From Rickettsiales bacterium (lineage in GTDB: Bacteria; Pseudomonadota; Alphaproteobacteria; Rickettsiales; UBA6187), in assembly GCA_028223895.1 (NCBI GenBank), contig JAOIVE010000009.1, positions 1 through 42,479 of the forward strand: 42,479 nt of DNA, written 5' to 3'. Below, one piece after another: positions 8,588 through 20,525 of this stretch. Below the pieces are notes generated by a model, which saw only the letters and a program-made list of their open reading frames with translations, was not told the origin of the DNA and ran no database searches. Each line of letters opens with the position of its first letter. Position 1 is the stretch's first letter. The position numbers were made by a program, and so were the translations under genes.

Positions 8588-9496
8588 TCAGGTTCTTTTC
8601 AAGCACCAAATCATTATGGCTTTTTGAATATGTAATCTGTTCTCGGCTTCATCAAAAATAACAGATTGCTTTCCATCAATTACAGACTCAGTAACCTCAT
8701 CTCCTCTATGAGCTGGAAGGCAGTGCATAAATATCGAGTTTTTATCAGCAAGAGACATTAATTGGTCGTTAACCTGATATGGCTCTAATGCTTTGTAGCG
8801 AAAATCGGCATCCTTATCTCCCATAGATACCCAGGTATCGGTAGTAACCAGATCTGCATCCTTGGCTGCTTCTTTCGCATCTTTTGTCCATTTTATCTGG
8901 CCATTATTCTTTTGCGCCCAATCCATAACAGCAGAAGATGGCTTTAAAGAGTCTGGTGTTGCTATATTTAACTTAAACCCAAACTTAACAGCAGCATGAA
9001 TCCATGAATGAGTCATATTATTGCCGTCACCAATCCATGCGATAGTTTTATTTTTAATTTCGCCGCGATGTTCTTCAAATGTTAGTATGTCAGCCATTAC
9101 CTGACATGGATGACTTGAGTCAGTCAGCCCATTTATCACAGGAACTGAAGAATTTTCAGCAAGTTCCAGCAATGTCTGGTGCTTAAAGCAGCGAATCATT
9201 ATAATATCAACATAGCGCGAAAGAACATTTGCAGTGTCATATGCAGATTCACCACGCCCCATCTGACTTTGGTCAGATGATAGTACAATTGCGTTGCCTC
9301 CCAGCTGGTTGATTCCAACTTCAAAAGAAGCCCTTGTTCTTGTAGATGGTTTTTCAAATATCATTGCAAGTTGTTTGCCCGCAAGAGGCTTGTTTGCATT
9401 GCCTTCCTTTAAAGATAATTTAAGACTTTTTGCAAGCTCAATTATTTCTCTTAAATCATCAGTAGATATTTGGTTTATATCAATAAAATGTGCCAC
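8588..9496 (-). CDS. argF: Ornithine carbamoyltransferase
   Basis: FEKPSTRTRASFEVGINQLGG, DSSHPCQVMADILTFEE and MHCLPAHRGDEVT motifs. Confidence 0.95.
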   Translation of the reverse strand: MAHFIDINQISTDDLREIIELAKSLKLSLKEGNANKPLAGKQLAMIFEKPSTRTRASFEVGINQLGGNAIVLSSDQSQMGRGESAYDTANVLSRYVDIIMIRCFKHQTLLELAENSSVPVINGLTDSSHPCQVMADILTFEEHRGEIKNKTIAWIGDGNNMTHSWIHAAVKFGFKLNIATPDSLKPSSAVMDWAQKNNGQIKWTKDAKEAAKDADLVTTDTWVSMGDKDADFRYKALEPYQVNDQLMSLADKNSIFMHCLPAHRGDEVTESVIDGKQSVIFDEAENRLHIQKAIMIWCLKRT

Positions 9497-9497
9497 A

Positions 9498-10682
9498 TTA
9501 AAAACCTTCGCATATTTGTTCTATAATTTTACATGCCTCAGAAACATGATTTTCATCAATATTTAGTGGTGGCAGTAACCTTACTATATTATCAGCGGCT
9601 GGTGCCGTTAATAGCCCTTTATCATATAATTTTTCGACAAATAATTTATTTTCCGACTTTACCTTTATTCCAAGAAGCAATCCTTTGCCACGAACTTCTT
9701 CTATCGCTTGAGGATATTTATCAGCAATTTTCTGTAATTCTGATTTAAGTAAATCTCCTAGTTTTACAACATTTTGTAAAAACTCAGGTTTAATTACTTC
9801 TTCAAGAACCGCCTTGCCAACTGCCATTGCCATAGGGTTTCCGCCATATGTTGATCCGTGAGTGCCCAAAGTCATGCCAACGGCAGCCTTTTTAGTGGCA
9901 ACGCAAGCACCAAGAGGAAATCCTCCGCCAATGCCTTTTGCCGTTGTCATTATATCGGGTGTAACTCCATATTGTTCGTAAGCATATAAGCTGCCGGTAC
10001 GTCCAACGCCGCATTGTATTTCATCAAAGCATAATAACAACCCGTGCTCATCAGCTAATTTGCGTAGCCCTTGAAGAAATTCCTTATCGCAAGGTCTGAT
10101 TCCACCATCTCCTTGTATAGGCTCAACTAATATTGCTGCAGTTTCATCAGTTATTGCAGATTTTACCGCTTCTAAATTATTAAATTCAACATTATCAAAG
10201 CCTTCAACCGGAGGGCCAAAACCTTCCTGCATTAATTTATCACGCTTACTTGCCCATATTGCAGCTAATGTTCGACCGTGGAATGCTCCAGTAAAGCTTA
10301 TTATTCTAAATTTATTTGGGTTGCCGGTGGCATCATGATATTTACGTATCATTTTAATGCTGCATTCAATCGCCTCAGCACCAGAGTTGCAGAAAAATAC
10401 TTTTTCAGCAAAGCTATTGTCGGTAATCATGTCAGCAAGTTCATTCAAGCCTGGTATACTAAATAAGTTTGATACATGCCAAAGCTTCTTGGCCTGGTCA
10501 GTTAAAGCATTTACAAGCTTTGGGTGGCAATGCCCCAGACAATTTACCGCTATACCAGATGTGAAGTCCAGATAGCGTTTGCCGTCTTTTGCATATATGT
10601 ATGCGCCTTTGCCATAATCTATTTGCAATGGATTTCTGTTATAAACTGGTAATATAGAGGAATTCACCCTTATTCTCCGCAT
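9498..10682 (-). CDS. argD: Acetylornithine aminotransferase family protein
   Basis: Class III PLP aminotransferase motifs: GIAVNCLGHCHP, FCNSGAEAIECSIKMIRKY, LLCFDEIQCGVGRTGSLYAYE, TAKGIGGGFPLGA; adjacent to argF. Confidence 0.93.
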   Translation of the reverse strand: MRRIRVNSSILPVYNRNPLQIDYGKGAYIYAKDGKRYLDFTSGIAVNCLGHCHPKLVNALTDQAKKLWHVSNLFSIPGLNELADMITDNSFAEKVFFCNSGAEAIECSIKMIRKYHDATGNPNKFRIISFTGAFHGRTLAAIWASKRDKLMQEGFGPPVEGFDNVEFNNLEAVKSAITDETAAILVEPIQGDGGIRPCDKEFLQGLRKLADEHGLLLCFDEIQCGVGRTGSLYAYEQYGVTPDIMTTAKGIGGGFPLGACVATKKAAVGMTLGTHGSTYGGNPMAMAVGKAVLEEVIKPEFLQNVVKLGDLLKSELQKIADKYPQAIEEVRGKGLLLGIKVKSENKLFVEKLYDKGLLTAPAADNIVRLLPPLNIDENHVSEACKIIEQICEGF

Positions 10683-10747
10683 ATTAATAATAAATTGAAG
10701 GACAAACCTTGTAACGAAATGTTACGTAATGTCAAGGAATCTATTAG

Positions 10748-11521
10748 TTATTGCTTGATGCGATAGCCTTTTTTAATCAGGTAGTATGATGCTATCCATA
10801 ATATTAAATTGCAAGCTGAAACAAAAACAGCGCCATATATAAGATTTCCGTCATGATATCCTGTAATGCCGTAGCGAAATCCATCGATAAGATAGAAAAA
10901 AGGATTAAACTGGCTGACATTATACCAAATATCCGGAAGGTTTTTAACCGAATAAAACGTACCTGATAAAAATGTTAAAGGTGTAATGACATAGCTTGTA
11001 ACTGCAGCCATATGATCAAATGTTTCAGAAAATATTCCTCCTAAAAGTCCAAGTAGCGCAAGAAGCATGGATGCACTTATTATGCTAAATAGTAAATATC
11101 CAAAGTCATATATATTAAGTGGAATAAAAAATGTGATGGCTACGCCCACTAAAATTCCGACCATTATACCGCGTGTTATGCCTGCAAGAGTCATTGCAAA
11201 AGTAATTTCACCGGCAGATAATGGTGGCATCAGCAAATCTACTATAGTGCCCAGTACTTTTCCCATAGTAAAAGATGATGAAGTATTGGCAAAAGCATTT
11301 TGCATAACTGACATCATTATTAATCCTGCAGCAACAAACTGGCCAAAATTTACGCCGCCAATGGTTTTTACTCTGTCTCCAAGCGCAAGATTGAATATTG
11401 CCAGAAATAACAATGAGGTGATAACTGGTGCAAATATTGTCTGATTATATACTTTTAAAAAACGGCGCACTTCTTTTTTATATAAAGTCCAGCAGCCGAT
11501 TATATTAATTTCACTCATCAT
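10748..11521 (-). CDS. ABC-2 type transporter permease
   Basis: Multiple TM segments; NAFANTSSSFTMGKVLGTIVDLLMPPLSAGE and TPLTFLSGTFYSVKNLP typical of ABC-2 permeases (YadH-like). Confidence 0.88.
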   Translation of the reverse strand: MMSEINIIGCWTLYKKEVRRFLKVYNQTIFAPVITSLLFLAIFNLALGDRVKTIGGVNFGQFVAAGLIMMSVMQNAFANTSSSFTMGKVLGTIVDLLMPPLSAGEITFAMTLAGITRGIMVGILVGVAITFFIPLNIYDFGYLLFSIISASMLLALLGLLGGIFSETFDHMAAVTSYVITPLTFLSGTFYSVKNLPDIWYNVSQFNPFFYLIDGFRYGITGYHDGNLIYGAVFVSACNLILWIASYYLIKKGYRIKQ

Positions 11522-11661
11522 ACAACCTTATTATTAAGAGATTGTCTTTTTAAGGTTAAATCTTTTTGAAGTCTAGAATAAACTCGTTTAATTTATTTAC
11601 TAGCTTGTTCTGTGGGTGTATGGATCCTTGAGTTTGTTATTATAATGTTGAAAATATTAAT

Positions 11662-12912
11662 ATGTCCGTATCTGTTTTGAATGATATTTTGCAAGGAAGA
11701 TGGATTGATCCAGATAATGGTCGTCCGCTTGATTTTCCGGTTAAGGATATTTTTATGCAAGCCGGACTTAAAAATAATATTGCAGAATATATAGCTGATA
11801 ATTATGCAAATGATAAACATGCTATAATTTGTGATGATAATACATATGAAATATTGGGGCAGTTTTTAGAAGAAAAATTGTCCTCTAAATTAATAAAATT
11901 GCCTAAAAATGTTAAAGCAGAAGAAAAATATGTAACTTTGGTAACAAATGAATCCAAAGACTGCGATTTGTTAATAGCAGTTGGTAGCGGAACCATTAAC
12001 GATATATGCAAATATTCCAGCTATTTGGGTGGTAAGGATTATATTGCTTGCCCGACCGCGCCTTCTATGAATGGCTATCTTTCTGCAAATGCTGCAATAA
12101 CAGTAAATGGCCATAAAAAATCTCTTAAAGCGCACTTACCAAAGGCAGTGCTGGCAGATTTGGATATATTGGCAAATGCCCCAATAAGGCTTATACAAAG
12201 CGGATTGGGTGATTCTGTATGCAGGCCAACAGCCCAGGCAGACTGGCTTTTATCACATTTGCTGCTTGATACTGACTATAAGGATGCTCCTTTTGCAATG
12301 TTAAAACCCATTGAGCCTTTATTGTGGGAAAATAGTTCAAATCTTTTAAAGGCGGATATAGGTTCTGTAGGTTTGTTGATGGAAACTTTGTTGCTCTCAG
12401 GAATAGGAATGTATATATGTGGTGGAAGCTATCCAGCAAGTCAGGGTGAGCATCTTATAGCCCATTCATTAGATATGGGAAAAGATGTTGCCTGGAATAA
12501 GTTATATCATGGCGAGCAAATAGCAATAACAACTATGACAATGGCAAATATTCAGCATAAAATTATTTATAATGGAATATCGGTTAAGGAATCTTCGTAT
12601 GATGAAGGGCTGGTAGGTAGTATTTTTGGGCGCAAGGTCGAGGCCCAATGCAAGGAAGAATATAGTAATAAGCATATAGATAAAGATTTGGCGGATAGTA
12701 TAAATATTAAAATTAAATCTGATAAGGGTAATTTAGAAAAAAAACTGCTGGAAGTTATGGTTTCTCCGGAAAAAATCTTGAAAACATTAAAATATGCTCA
12801 GATTAATAGTGGCGTAGAAGAAATTGGTGTTGACAGCGCCAAATATCAGCAATATACAGCATTATCTAAGTATATTAGAGGTCGTTTTACCTTTTTAGAT
12901 GTAGATTTTTGA
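11662..12912 (+). CDS. sn-glycerol-1-phosphate dehydrogenase family protein (Fe-ADH-like)
   Basis: AVGSGTINDICKY, CPTAPSMNGYLSANAAI, GLGDSVCRPTAQADWLLSH and SQGEHLIAHSLDM resemble the AraM/EgsA family. Confidence 0.8.
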   Translation: MSVSVLNDILQGRWIDPDNGRPLDFPVKDIFMQAGLKNNIAEYIADNYANDKHAIICDDNTYEILGQFLEEKLSSKLIKLPKNVKAEEKYVTLVTNESKDCDLLIAVGSGTINDICKYSSYLGGKDYIACPTAPSMNGYLSANAAITVNGHKKSLKAHLPKAVLADLDILANAPIRLIQSGLGDSVCRPTAQADWLLSHLLLDTDYKDAPFAMLKPIEPLLWENSSNLLKADIGSVGLLMETLLLSGIGMYICGGSYPASQGEHLIAHSLDMGKDVAWNKLYHGEQIAITTMTMANIQHKIIYNGISVKESSYDEGLVGSIFGRKVEAQCKEEYSNKHIDKDLADSINIKIKSDKGNLEKKLLEVMVSPEKILKTLKYAQINSGVEEIGVDSAKYQQYTALSKYIRGRFTFLDVDF

Positions 12913-12932
12913 TAGAATGTTTAAGAATCTGC

Positions 12933-12961
12933 TTGACGAAACTAGATAGTGTTATTAGTAT
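12933..12961 (+). promoter_or_regulatory. Putative sigma70-type promoter for the rpsL operon
   Basis: TTGACG (12933-12938), 17-nt spacer, TAGTAT (12956-12961), upstream of rpsL. Confidence 0.5.
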
Positions 12962-12966
12962 GCGCC

Positions 12967-12985
12967 CCTCTCAAAAGCTGAGAGG
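12967..12985 (+). other. Stem-loop in the rpsL leader
   Basis: CCTCTCA-AAAGC-TGAGAGG, 7-bp perfect stem located near the predicted transcript 5' end. Confidence 0.55.
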
Positions 12986-13077
12986 TGTGTTTATTGTGTC
13001 TTTTTTGATGCTTAAGCAAGGGATAATGTTACTAGTATTTAGAGCGTAGAGATTTAACCATAAAGAAAGTTTGATGG

Positions 13078-13449
13078 ATGCCAACAATTAATCAATTAGT
13101 GCGTAAGCCACGTAAAGATAAGCGTAAAATTAACAAGGTTCCTGCTTTGCAGGCTAATCCACAGAAGCGTGGTGTTTGTACTCGTGTTTATACAACTACA
13201 CCTAAGAAGCCTAACTCGGCTCTTCGTAAAGTTGCTCGTATTCGCTTAACTAACGGTTATGAAGTTACAGGATATATCGGTGGTGAAGGCCATAATCTGC
13301 AAGAGCATAGTGTTGTTCTTATACGTGGTGGTCGTGTAAAGGATTTGCCGGGTGTGCGTTATCACATAGTTCGTGGTGCTTTGGATACTCAAGGTGTTGG
13401 TGATCGTAAGCAGGGTCGTTCTAAGTATGGTGCTAAGCGTCCTAAATAA
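13078..13449 (+). CDS. rpsL: 30S ribosomal protein S12
   Basis: [13 protein letters not shown]...[24 protein letters not shown]...[24 protein letters not shown]. Confidence 0.99.
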   Translation: MPTINQLVRKPRKDKRKINKVPALQANPQKRGVCTRVYTTTPKKPNSALRKVARIRLTNGYEVTGYIGGEGHNLQEHSVVLIRGGRVKDLPGVRYHIVRGALDTQGVGDRKQGRSKYGAKRPK

Positions 13450-13490
13450 TTTAGTTAATATAAAATATCATATCGTAAGTAGGTTTTAAT

Positions 13491-13961
13491 ATGTCACGTC
13501 GTCATGCTGCAGAAAAGAGAAAGATTCTTCCTGATGCAAAATATGGAAATGTTGTAGTTGCTAAATTCATAAATTGTATGATGAAAGCAGGTAAGAAATC
13601 TGTTGCAGAGCGCGCATTATATGCTGCGTTGGAAGAAGTAGAGAAGAAAACAAAAAGAGATGCGCTGGAAGTTTTCCTTGAGGTTATTGATAATATTAAG
13701 CCGCAGGTTGAGGTTCGTTCTCGCCGTGTTGGTGGTGCTACTTATCAGGTTCCTGTTGAGGTTCGTGCAAACAGACGTCAGGCTCTTTCTATAAAATGGC
13801 TGGTTACTGCCGCAAGAAAGCGCAGTGAAAAAATTATAAGCATGAAGCTTGCTGGAGAGTTTCTGGATGCTTACAACAAGCGTGGAGCGGCTATCAAGAA
13901 GCGTGAGGATACTCATAAGATGGCTGAAGCTAACAAAGCATTCTCTCATTATCGTTGGTAG
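13491..13961 (+). CDS. rpsG: 30S ribosomal protein S7
   Basis: [20 protein letters not shown]... [12 protein letters not shown]. Confidence 0.99.
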   Translation: MSRRHAAEKRKILPDAKYGNVVVAKFINCMMKAGKKSVAERALYAALEEVEKKTKRDALEVFLEVIDNIKPQVEVRSRRVGGATYQVPVEVRANRRQALSIKWLVTAARKRSEKIISMKLAGEFLDAYNKRGAAIKKREDTHKMAEANKAFSHYRW

Positions 13962-14004
13962 TATTGAAATTATTAATAACAAAGTTTATTTCGGAATATA
14001 AAAC

Positions 14005-16098
14005 ATGGCTAGAAAGACCCCAATTTCCCGTTACCGCAATATAGGAATTATGGCGCATATTGACGCTGGTAAGACTACTACTACTGAGCGTATACTTTAC
14101 TATACAGGTAAGTCTCATAAGATTGGTGAAGTTCATGATGGTGGTGCCACTATGGATTGGATGGAGCAGGAGCAAGAGCGTGGTATAACTATTACATCTG
14201 CTGCTACTACATGTTTCTGGAATGGTTCTGATAATAAACAATATCGTATCAACATCATTGATACTCCTGGTCACGTTGACTTTACTATTGAAGTTGAGCG
14301 TTCTTTGCGTGTTCTTGATGGTGCTGTTACAGTATTTGACGGTGTTGCCGGTGTTGAGCCTCAGTCTGAGACTGTTTGGCGTCAGGCTGATAAATATAAC
14401 GTGCCTCGTATGTGCTTTGTTAATAAGATTGACCGTACTGGTGCTGACTTCTTCAACTGTGTTGATATGATAGTTGATCGTCTTGGTGCTAATCCTTTGG
14501 TTATTCAGCTTCCTATTGGTGCTGAGGATAAATTCCTTGGAGTTGTTGATCTTGTTAAAATGAGATCTATCATATGGAAAGATGAGAGTCTTGGTGCTGA
14601 GTTTGAATATAAAGATATACCAGATGACTTAAAAGAGCAGGCTGCTGAATATCGTGAGAAATTGATAGAAACTGCTGTTGAAGCTGATGATGAAGTTATG
14701 GAAGCTTATCTTGAGGGTAATGAGCCTGATGAAGCTGCTTTGAAAGCTTGTATACGTAAAGGTACAATAGCTGGTACATTTATACCTGTTCTTGTTGGTA
14801 CTGCATTTAAGAATAAGGGTGTTCAGCCTCTTCTTGATGCTGTTGTTGATTATTTGCCTTCTCCGGTTGATATTCCTCCTGTTGCTGGTGTTGATGCTTA
14901 TAATGAAGAGAAGGTTATTACTCGTAAGAGTGATGATGCTGAGAAGCTTTCTGTGTTGGCGTTTAAAGTTATGACTGATCCTTTTGTTGGATCTTTGACT
15001 TTCTGCCGTGTGTATTCGGGAGTTTTGAAGGCTGGTGAAACTATTTTAAATTCAGTTAAGAATAAGAAAGAGCGTGTTGGCCGTATGTTGCTTATGCATG
15101 CTAATAGTCGTGAAGATGTTAAAGAGGCTTATGCTGGTGATATTGTTGCGATCGCAGGATTGAAAGCAACTACTACTGGTGATACTTTGTGTGACCCAAG
15201 CAATGCTGTTATATTGGAGCGTATGGAATTTCCTGAGCCTGTTATCGAGATTGCTGTTGAGCCAAAATCTGCTGCCGATCAGGAAAAAATGGGTATGGCA
15301 ATAGGTCGCTTGGTTGCTGAGGATCCGTCTTTGCAGGTTTCTTCTGATGAGGAAAGTGGCCAAACTATCCTTAAGGGGATGGGTGAATTGCACCTTGAGA
15401 TTATTATTGATCGTATGAAGCGTGAATTTGGTGTTGAGGCTAATATTGGTGCTCCACAGGTTGCGTATCGTGAAACTATAACTAAGCCTGTTGAGATTAC
15501 ATATCAGCACAAAAAACAAACTGGTGGTGCTGGTCAATATGCGAAAATTGTTGTTAAATTTGAGCCAGCTGAGCCTGGTACTAATTACGAGTTTGAAAGT
15601 GTTGTTACTGGTGGTAACGTGCCTAAGGAGTATATACCTTCTGTAGAAAAGGGTATTGATATGGCTCGTCAGACAGGTGTTGTTGCCGGTTATCCTATGA
15701 CGGACTTCAAAGTAACATTGATAGATGGTGCGTATCATGATGTTGATTCGAGCACTTTGGCATTTGAAATGGCTGCGAAAGCTGCATATAGGGAAGCTGC
15801 TTCTGATGCTAACCCTGTGTTGCTTGAGCCGTTGATGAAAGTAGAAGTTATAACGCCTGAAGATTATATGGGCGATATAATTGGTGACTTAAATAGTCGT
15901 CGCGGACAGGTTGGTGGAATGGAGCCAAGAGGTAATGCTCAGGTTATATCTGCTAAAGTTCCTTTATCTACTATGTTTGGTTATGTTAATAGCTTGCGTT
16001 CAATGTCGCAAGGTAGAGCTCAATTTACTATGGAATTTGATAGTTATTCTGAAGTTCCTAATAATATAGCTGAAGAAATTAAAGCTAAGGTTGCGTAG
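14005..16098 (+). CDS. fusA: Elongation factor G
   Basis: [43 protein letters not shown]. Confidence 0.99.
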   Translation: MARKTPISRYRNIGIMAHIDAGKTTTTERILYYTGKSHKIGEVHDGGATMDWMEQEQERGITITSAATTCFWNGSDNKQYRINIIDTPGHVDFTIEVERSLRVLDGAVTVFDGVAGVEPQSETVWRQADKYNVPRMCFVNKIDRTGADFFNCVDMIVDRLGANPLVIQLPIGAEDKFLGVVDLVKMRSIIWKDESLGAEFEYKDIPDDLKEQAAEYREKLIETAVEADDEVMEAYLEGNEPDEAALKACIRKGTIAGTFIPVLVGTAFKNKGVQPLLDAVVDYLPSPVDIPPVAGVDAYNEEKVITRKSDDAEKLSVLAFKVMTDPFVGSLTFCRVYSGVLKAGETILNSVKNKKERVGRMLLMHANSREDVKEAYAGDIVAIAGLKATTTGDTLCDPSNAVILERMEFPEPVIEIAVEPKSAADQEKMGMAIGRLVAEDPSLQVSSDEESGQTILKGMGELHLEIIIDRMKREFGVEANIGAPQVAYRETITKPVEITYQHKKQTGGAGQYAKIVVKFEPAEPGTNYEFESVVTGGNVPKEYIPSVEKGIDMARQTGVVAGYPMTDFKVTLIDGAYHDVDSSTLAFEMAAKAAYREAASDANPVLLEPLMKVEVITPEDYMGDIIGDLNSRRGQVGGMEPRGNAQVISAKVPLSTMFGYVNSLRSMSQGRAQFTMEFDSYSEVPNNIAEEIKAKVA

Positions 16099-16147
16099 CA
16101 GCTATTTTTAAATTTAATAACGTTTTTTAAAGACTGGAGATAAGATT

Positions 16148-17323
<1,176 letters not shown>

Positions 17324-17387
17324 TAGGTAAACTTACGTTATATAGTTTTCCCTCTTATATTTTGGCAGCAGAGTGTAGGGGTTTTGT

Positions 17388-17463
17388 AGGAGTGTAGCTC
17401 AATTGGTAGAGCGCCGGTCTCCAAAACCGGAGGTTATGGGTTCGATTCCCCTCACTCCTGCCA
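17388..17463 (+). tRNA. tRNA-Trp (CCA)
   Basis: Acceptor AGGAGTG/CACTCCT, anticodon CCA in tctCCAaaa, GGTTCGATTCC T arm, encoded 3' CCA; between tuf and secE. Confidence 0.97.
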
Positions 17464-17503
17464 TTTTAGGAATTTGTATATGGCGTTTAGTAGGTAGTAA
17501 AAT

Positions 17504-17695
17504 ATGTCCGGTGTATCCCCAGTTGAATTTATTCGTCAAGTAAGACAAGAGGCAAATAAAGTTACCTGGGGGACACGTAAGGAGACTGTTGGGACGACAG
17601 TGATAGTTGTTATTATGGTTATAATAGCATCATTGTTTTTTTTGTTGGTAGATAGCGTGATATTTAATCTTGTGCAGTCTATCTTAGGTTTTTAG
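17504..17695 (+). CDS. secE: Preprotein translocase subunit SecE
   Basis: Small single-TM protein PVEFIRQVRQEANKVTWGTRKETVGTTVIVVIMV; position before nusG. Confidence 0.95.
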   Translation: MSGVSPVEFIRQVRQEANKVTWGTRKETVGTTVIVVIMVIIASLFFLLVDSVIFNLVQSILGF

Positions 17696-17706
17696 GAGTA
17701 ATTTCA

Positions 17707-18237
17707 GTGGCTTTTTCTTGGTATATTGTGCAGGCACATTCTGGATTTGAGAAGAAAGTTGCGCAAGCTATAACTGACAAAGCAGGGCGTGAAGGTATTT
17801 CTGACTTATTTGAACAGGTTGTTGTTCCTACAGAAGGTGTCGTTGAGGTAAAAAAAGGACGCAAAGTTAGTACTGAGCGTAAGTTTTTTCCTGGATATAT
17901 TATGGTTAAAATGAAGATGGATGACAGGGCTTTGCATTTAGTTAAAACTGTACCTAAAGTTACTGGCTTCCTTGGTGGAAGTGGCAGGCCTCAGCCTATA
18001 TCGAAATCTGAAGTAGATCGTATATTAAAGCAGGTTGAAGAAGGTCTTGAGAAGCCTAAGCATATAGTTTCATTTGAAGTTGGTGAAGCTGTAAGAGTTA
18101 TAGATGGTCCTTTTGATACTTTCGTTGGTGAAGTTGAAGAAGTTGACGAAGATAAGGGTAAAATTAAAGTTTCGGTGACTATTTTTGGTCGCTCGACGCC
18201 GGTGGAATTAGAATTTCCTCAGGTTGAGAAAGTATAA
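17707..18237 (+). CDS. nusG: Transcription termination/antitermination protein NusG
   Basis: WYIVQAHSGFEKKVAQAI, FPGYIMVKMKMDD, VRVIDGPFDTFVGEVEEVD. Confidence 0.98.
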   Translation: MAFSWYIVQAHSGFEKKVAQAITDKAGREGISDLFEQVVVPTEGVVEVKKGRKVSTERKFFPGYIMVKMKMDDRALHLVKTVPKVTGFLGGSGRPQPISKSEVDRILKQVEEGLEKPKHIVSFEVGEAVRVIDGPFDTFVGEVEEVDEDKGKIKVSVTIFGRSTPVELEFPQVEKV

Positions 18238-18255
18238 AAATAAGGGATGGTTTGA

Positions 18256-18693
18256 ATGGCTAAAAAAATTACGGGATATATAAAATTGCAAATCGCTTCA
18301 GGAGCGGCAAATCCCTCTCCACCTGTTGGTCCTGCGCTTGGTCAAAAAGGTGTTAATATAATGGATTTCTGTAAAGCTTTTAATGCTGCAACGCAAGGAA
18401 AGTTTCCAGGAATGAAAGTCCCTGTTGTTATAACTGTTTATGCAGATAGAAGTTTTACTTTCATAACTAAATCTCCTCCTGCTTCTCAGTTGATTAAAAA
18501 GGCTGCAAATCTTAAGAAAGGTTCTACTGAACCAGGTAAGAAAGTTGTATCAAAAATTGCAATGTCAAAAATTCGTGAAATTGCTGAAATGAAGATACAG
18601 GATACTAACGGTAATGACCTGGAGGCAGTTTGCACTATGCTTACGGGAACTGCTCGCTCTATGGGTATAGAAGTAATAGAAGGTAATAAATAA
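18256..18693 (+). CDS. rplK: 50S ribosomal protein L11
   Basis: [38 protein letters not shown]. Confidence 0.99.
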   Translation: MAKKITGYIKLQIASGAANPSPPVGPALGQKGVNIMDFCKAFNAATQGKFPGMKVPVVITVYADRSFTFITKSPPASQLIKKAANLKKGSTEPGKKVVSKIAMSKIREIAEMKIQDTNGNDLEAVCTMLTGTARSMGIEVIEGNK

Positions 18694-19397
18694 TGGCATT
18701 TATAGGTAAACGTTTAAAGTCAATCTACGAAAATGTTGACAGTAATAAGCTTTATGGCTTGGATGATGCTTTGTCTCTTTTGAAAGCTAATGCAAAAGCT
18801 AAATTTGATGAAACAATTGAAATAGCAATGAATCTTGGTGTTGATCCAAGGCATTCTGATCAGATAGTTCGTGGCGTTACGTCTTTACCTAACGGAACAG
18901 GAAAAACTGTTCGCGTTGCTGTTTTTGCTAAAGATGATAAGGCAAAAGAAGCTAAAAAGGCTGGAGCAGATGTAGTTGGTGATGATGATTTGGTAGAGAA
19001 AATAAAAGCTGGTGAACTTGATTTTGATCGCTGCATTGCTACTCCTGATATGATGGCAAAGGTTGGTTCAGTTGCCAGGGTTCTTGGTCCTCGCGGTTTG
19101 ATGCCTAACCCTAAGTTGGGAACTGTAACTAATGATGTTGCTGAGGCAATTAAGGCTGCAAAAGGTGGGCAGGTTGAATTTAGAACTGACAAAACTGGTA
19201 TAATTCATGCCGGTATAGGTAAATCATCTTTTGATGAGAAGTCTATACGTGAAAATATTGTGGCATTTGTTGGTGCTATTAGTCAGGCAAAGCCAAGTGG
19301 TGCTAAAGGTACTTATATAAAGCGTGTTGCTATAAGTACATCTCAGGGTGCTGGCATTAAGCTTGATTTAACGGAGTTACTTGCTGCCGCGGCGTAA
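18693..19397 (+). CDS. rplA: 50S ribosomal protein L1
   Basis: [42 protein letters not shown]-like region. Confidence 0.99.
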   Translation: MAFIGKRLKSIYENVDSNKLYGLDDALSLLKANAKAKFDETIEIAMNLGVDPRHSDQIVRGVTSLPNGTGKTVRVAVFAKDDKAKEAKKAGADVVGDDDLVEKIKAGELDFDRCIATPDMMAKVGSVARVLGPRGLMPNPKLGTVTNDVAEAIKAAKGGQVEFRTDKTGIIHAGIGKSSFDEKSIRENIVAFVGAISQAKPSGAKGTYIKRVAISTSQGAGIKLDLTELLAAAA

Positions 19398-19421
19398 TGA
19401 ATAACTATTGGAGATATAGTA

Positions 19422-19931
19422 GTGGATAGAAATGAGAAGAGATTAGCTGTTGAGCAGCTTAAAGAAAATATATCAAACTCTGCAGCGGTTATTGTTACGC
19501 ATTATGCAGGTTTGACTGTAGATGAGATTACTGGTTTGCGTAGAAAAATGCGTGAAGTGGGTGCTGAATTCAAGGTTACTAAAAACAGCCTTATGAAATT
19601 GGCATTAAAGGACACGGAATATGAGTCGCTAGTTGATTTATTTTCCGGGCCAACTGCAATAGGTTTTTCAAACGATCCTGTTGCTGCGGCTAAGGGCATT
19701 GTGGAGTTTTCCAAAGAGAACGAGAAATTAGTTCTTCTTGGTGGTGCTATGCCTGAGAACGAAATGGATGTTGCTAGTGTTCAGGCATTGGCTAAACTTC
19801 CATCGCTTGACGAGTTACGTGGCAAGTTGGTGGCATTAATTTCTACTCCTGCTACTCGCATCGCCGGAGTTGTTCAAGCTCCTGGTGGTCAGGTTGCTAG
19901 AGTTATTAATGCTTATGCTCAAGAAGGGTAA
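19422..19931 (+). CDS. rplJ: 50S ribosomal protein L10 (GTG start)
   Basis: VIVTHYAGLTVDEITGLRRKMREVGAEFKVTKNSLMKLAL; between rplA and rplL. Confidence 0.97.
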   Translation: MDRNEKRLAVEQLKENISNSAAVIVTHYAGLTVDEITGLRRKMREVGAEFKVTKNSLMKLALKDTEYESLVDLFSGPTAIGFSNDPVAAAKGIVEFSKENEKLVLLGGAMPENEMDVASVQALAKLPSLDELRGKLVALISTPATRIAGVVQAPGGQVARVINAYAQEG

Positions 19932-19973
19932 TAGGTTTTATTTTTATTTAATTTTTAATATTAAGGATGGATC

Positions 19974-20351
19974 ATGGCTGATTTAGCGAAGATTGTAGAC
20001 GAACTTTCACAATTGACAGTATTGGAGGCTGCTGAGCTTTCAAAACTTTTAGAAGAAAAATGGGGCGTTTCTGCTGCTGCACCTGTTGCTGTTGCTGGCG
20101 TTGCTGCTGCCGCTGGTGGTGGTGAAGCTGCTGCTGAGAAAACAGAATTTGACGTAGTTCTAGAAGCTGTTGGTGATAAGAAAATCAACGTAATTAAAGA
20201 AGTTCGTGGAATTACAGGTTTAGGACTTAAAGAAGCTAAGGACTTAGTTGAATCTGCTCCTAAGTCTTTAAAAGAAGGCGTTTCTAAGGAAGAAGCTGAA
20301 GAAATTAAAAAGAAACTTGAAGAAGCTGGCGCTACAGTAAAAATAAGCTAG
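19974..20351 (+). CDS. rplL: 50S ribosomal protein L7/L12
   Basis: Ala-rich hinge and [38 protein letters not shown]. Confidence 0.99.
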   Translation: MADLAKIVDELSQLTVLEAAELSKLLEEKWGVSAAAPVAVAGVAAAAGGGEAAAEKTEFDVVLEAVGDKKINVIKEVRGITGLGLKEAKDLVESAPKSLKEGVSKEEAEEIKKKLEEAGATVKIS

Positions 20352-20395
20352 TTTTTTCAGGAGGACTTTTAAGTTCTTTGTGATGTTGGTTTGAC

Positions 20396-20421
20396 ATAGG
20401 GCGCGATTTAGTGCCCTATGC
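20396..20421 (+). other. Stem-loop in rplL-rpoB spacer
   Basis: CATAGGGC-gcgatttagt-GCCCTATG, perfect 8-bp stem; no U-run immediately downstream. Confidence 0.6.
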
Positions 20422-20525
20422 GTGCTTCTGCAAATTATTTTTTGCTTCTTCAAGTTGTATGAAATTTTTTGTGGTATGCAGATTTTGTTATCTTTAGTTA
20501 ATCTTAAATTAAGCGGAGAACGGAC

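Noticed and set aside
10748-11521. ABC-2 permease as part of a new export system
   Set aside because: There is no adjacent ATPase or substrate gene, and stand-alone placement of such permeases is not informative.
15052-15738. 228-aa antisense ORF inside fusA (and other antisense ORFs at 13930..14274, 16127..16489, 25205..25708, 27231..27629, 28275..28661)
   Set aside because: They lie opposite highly conserved, strongly codon-biased genes. Biased GTT/GCT/CGT/GGT codon use in the sense strand leaves few stops on the reverse strand, and the translations look like low-complexity Asn/Thr/Ser/Leu artefacts.
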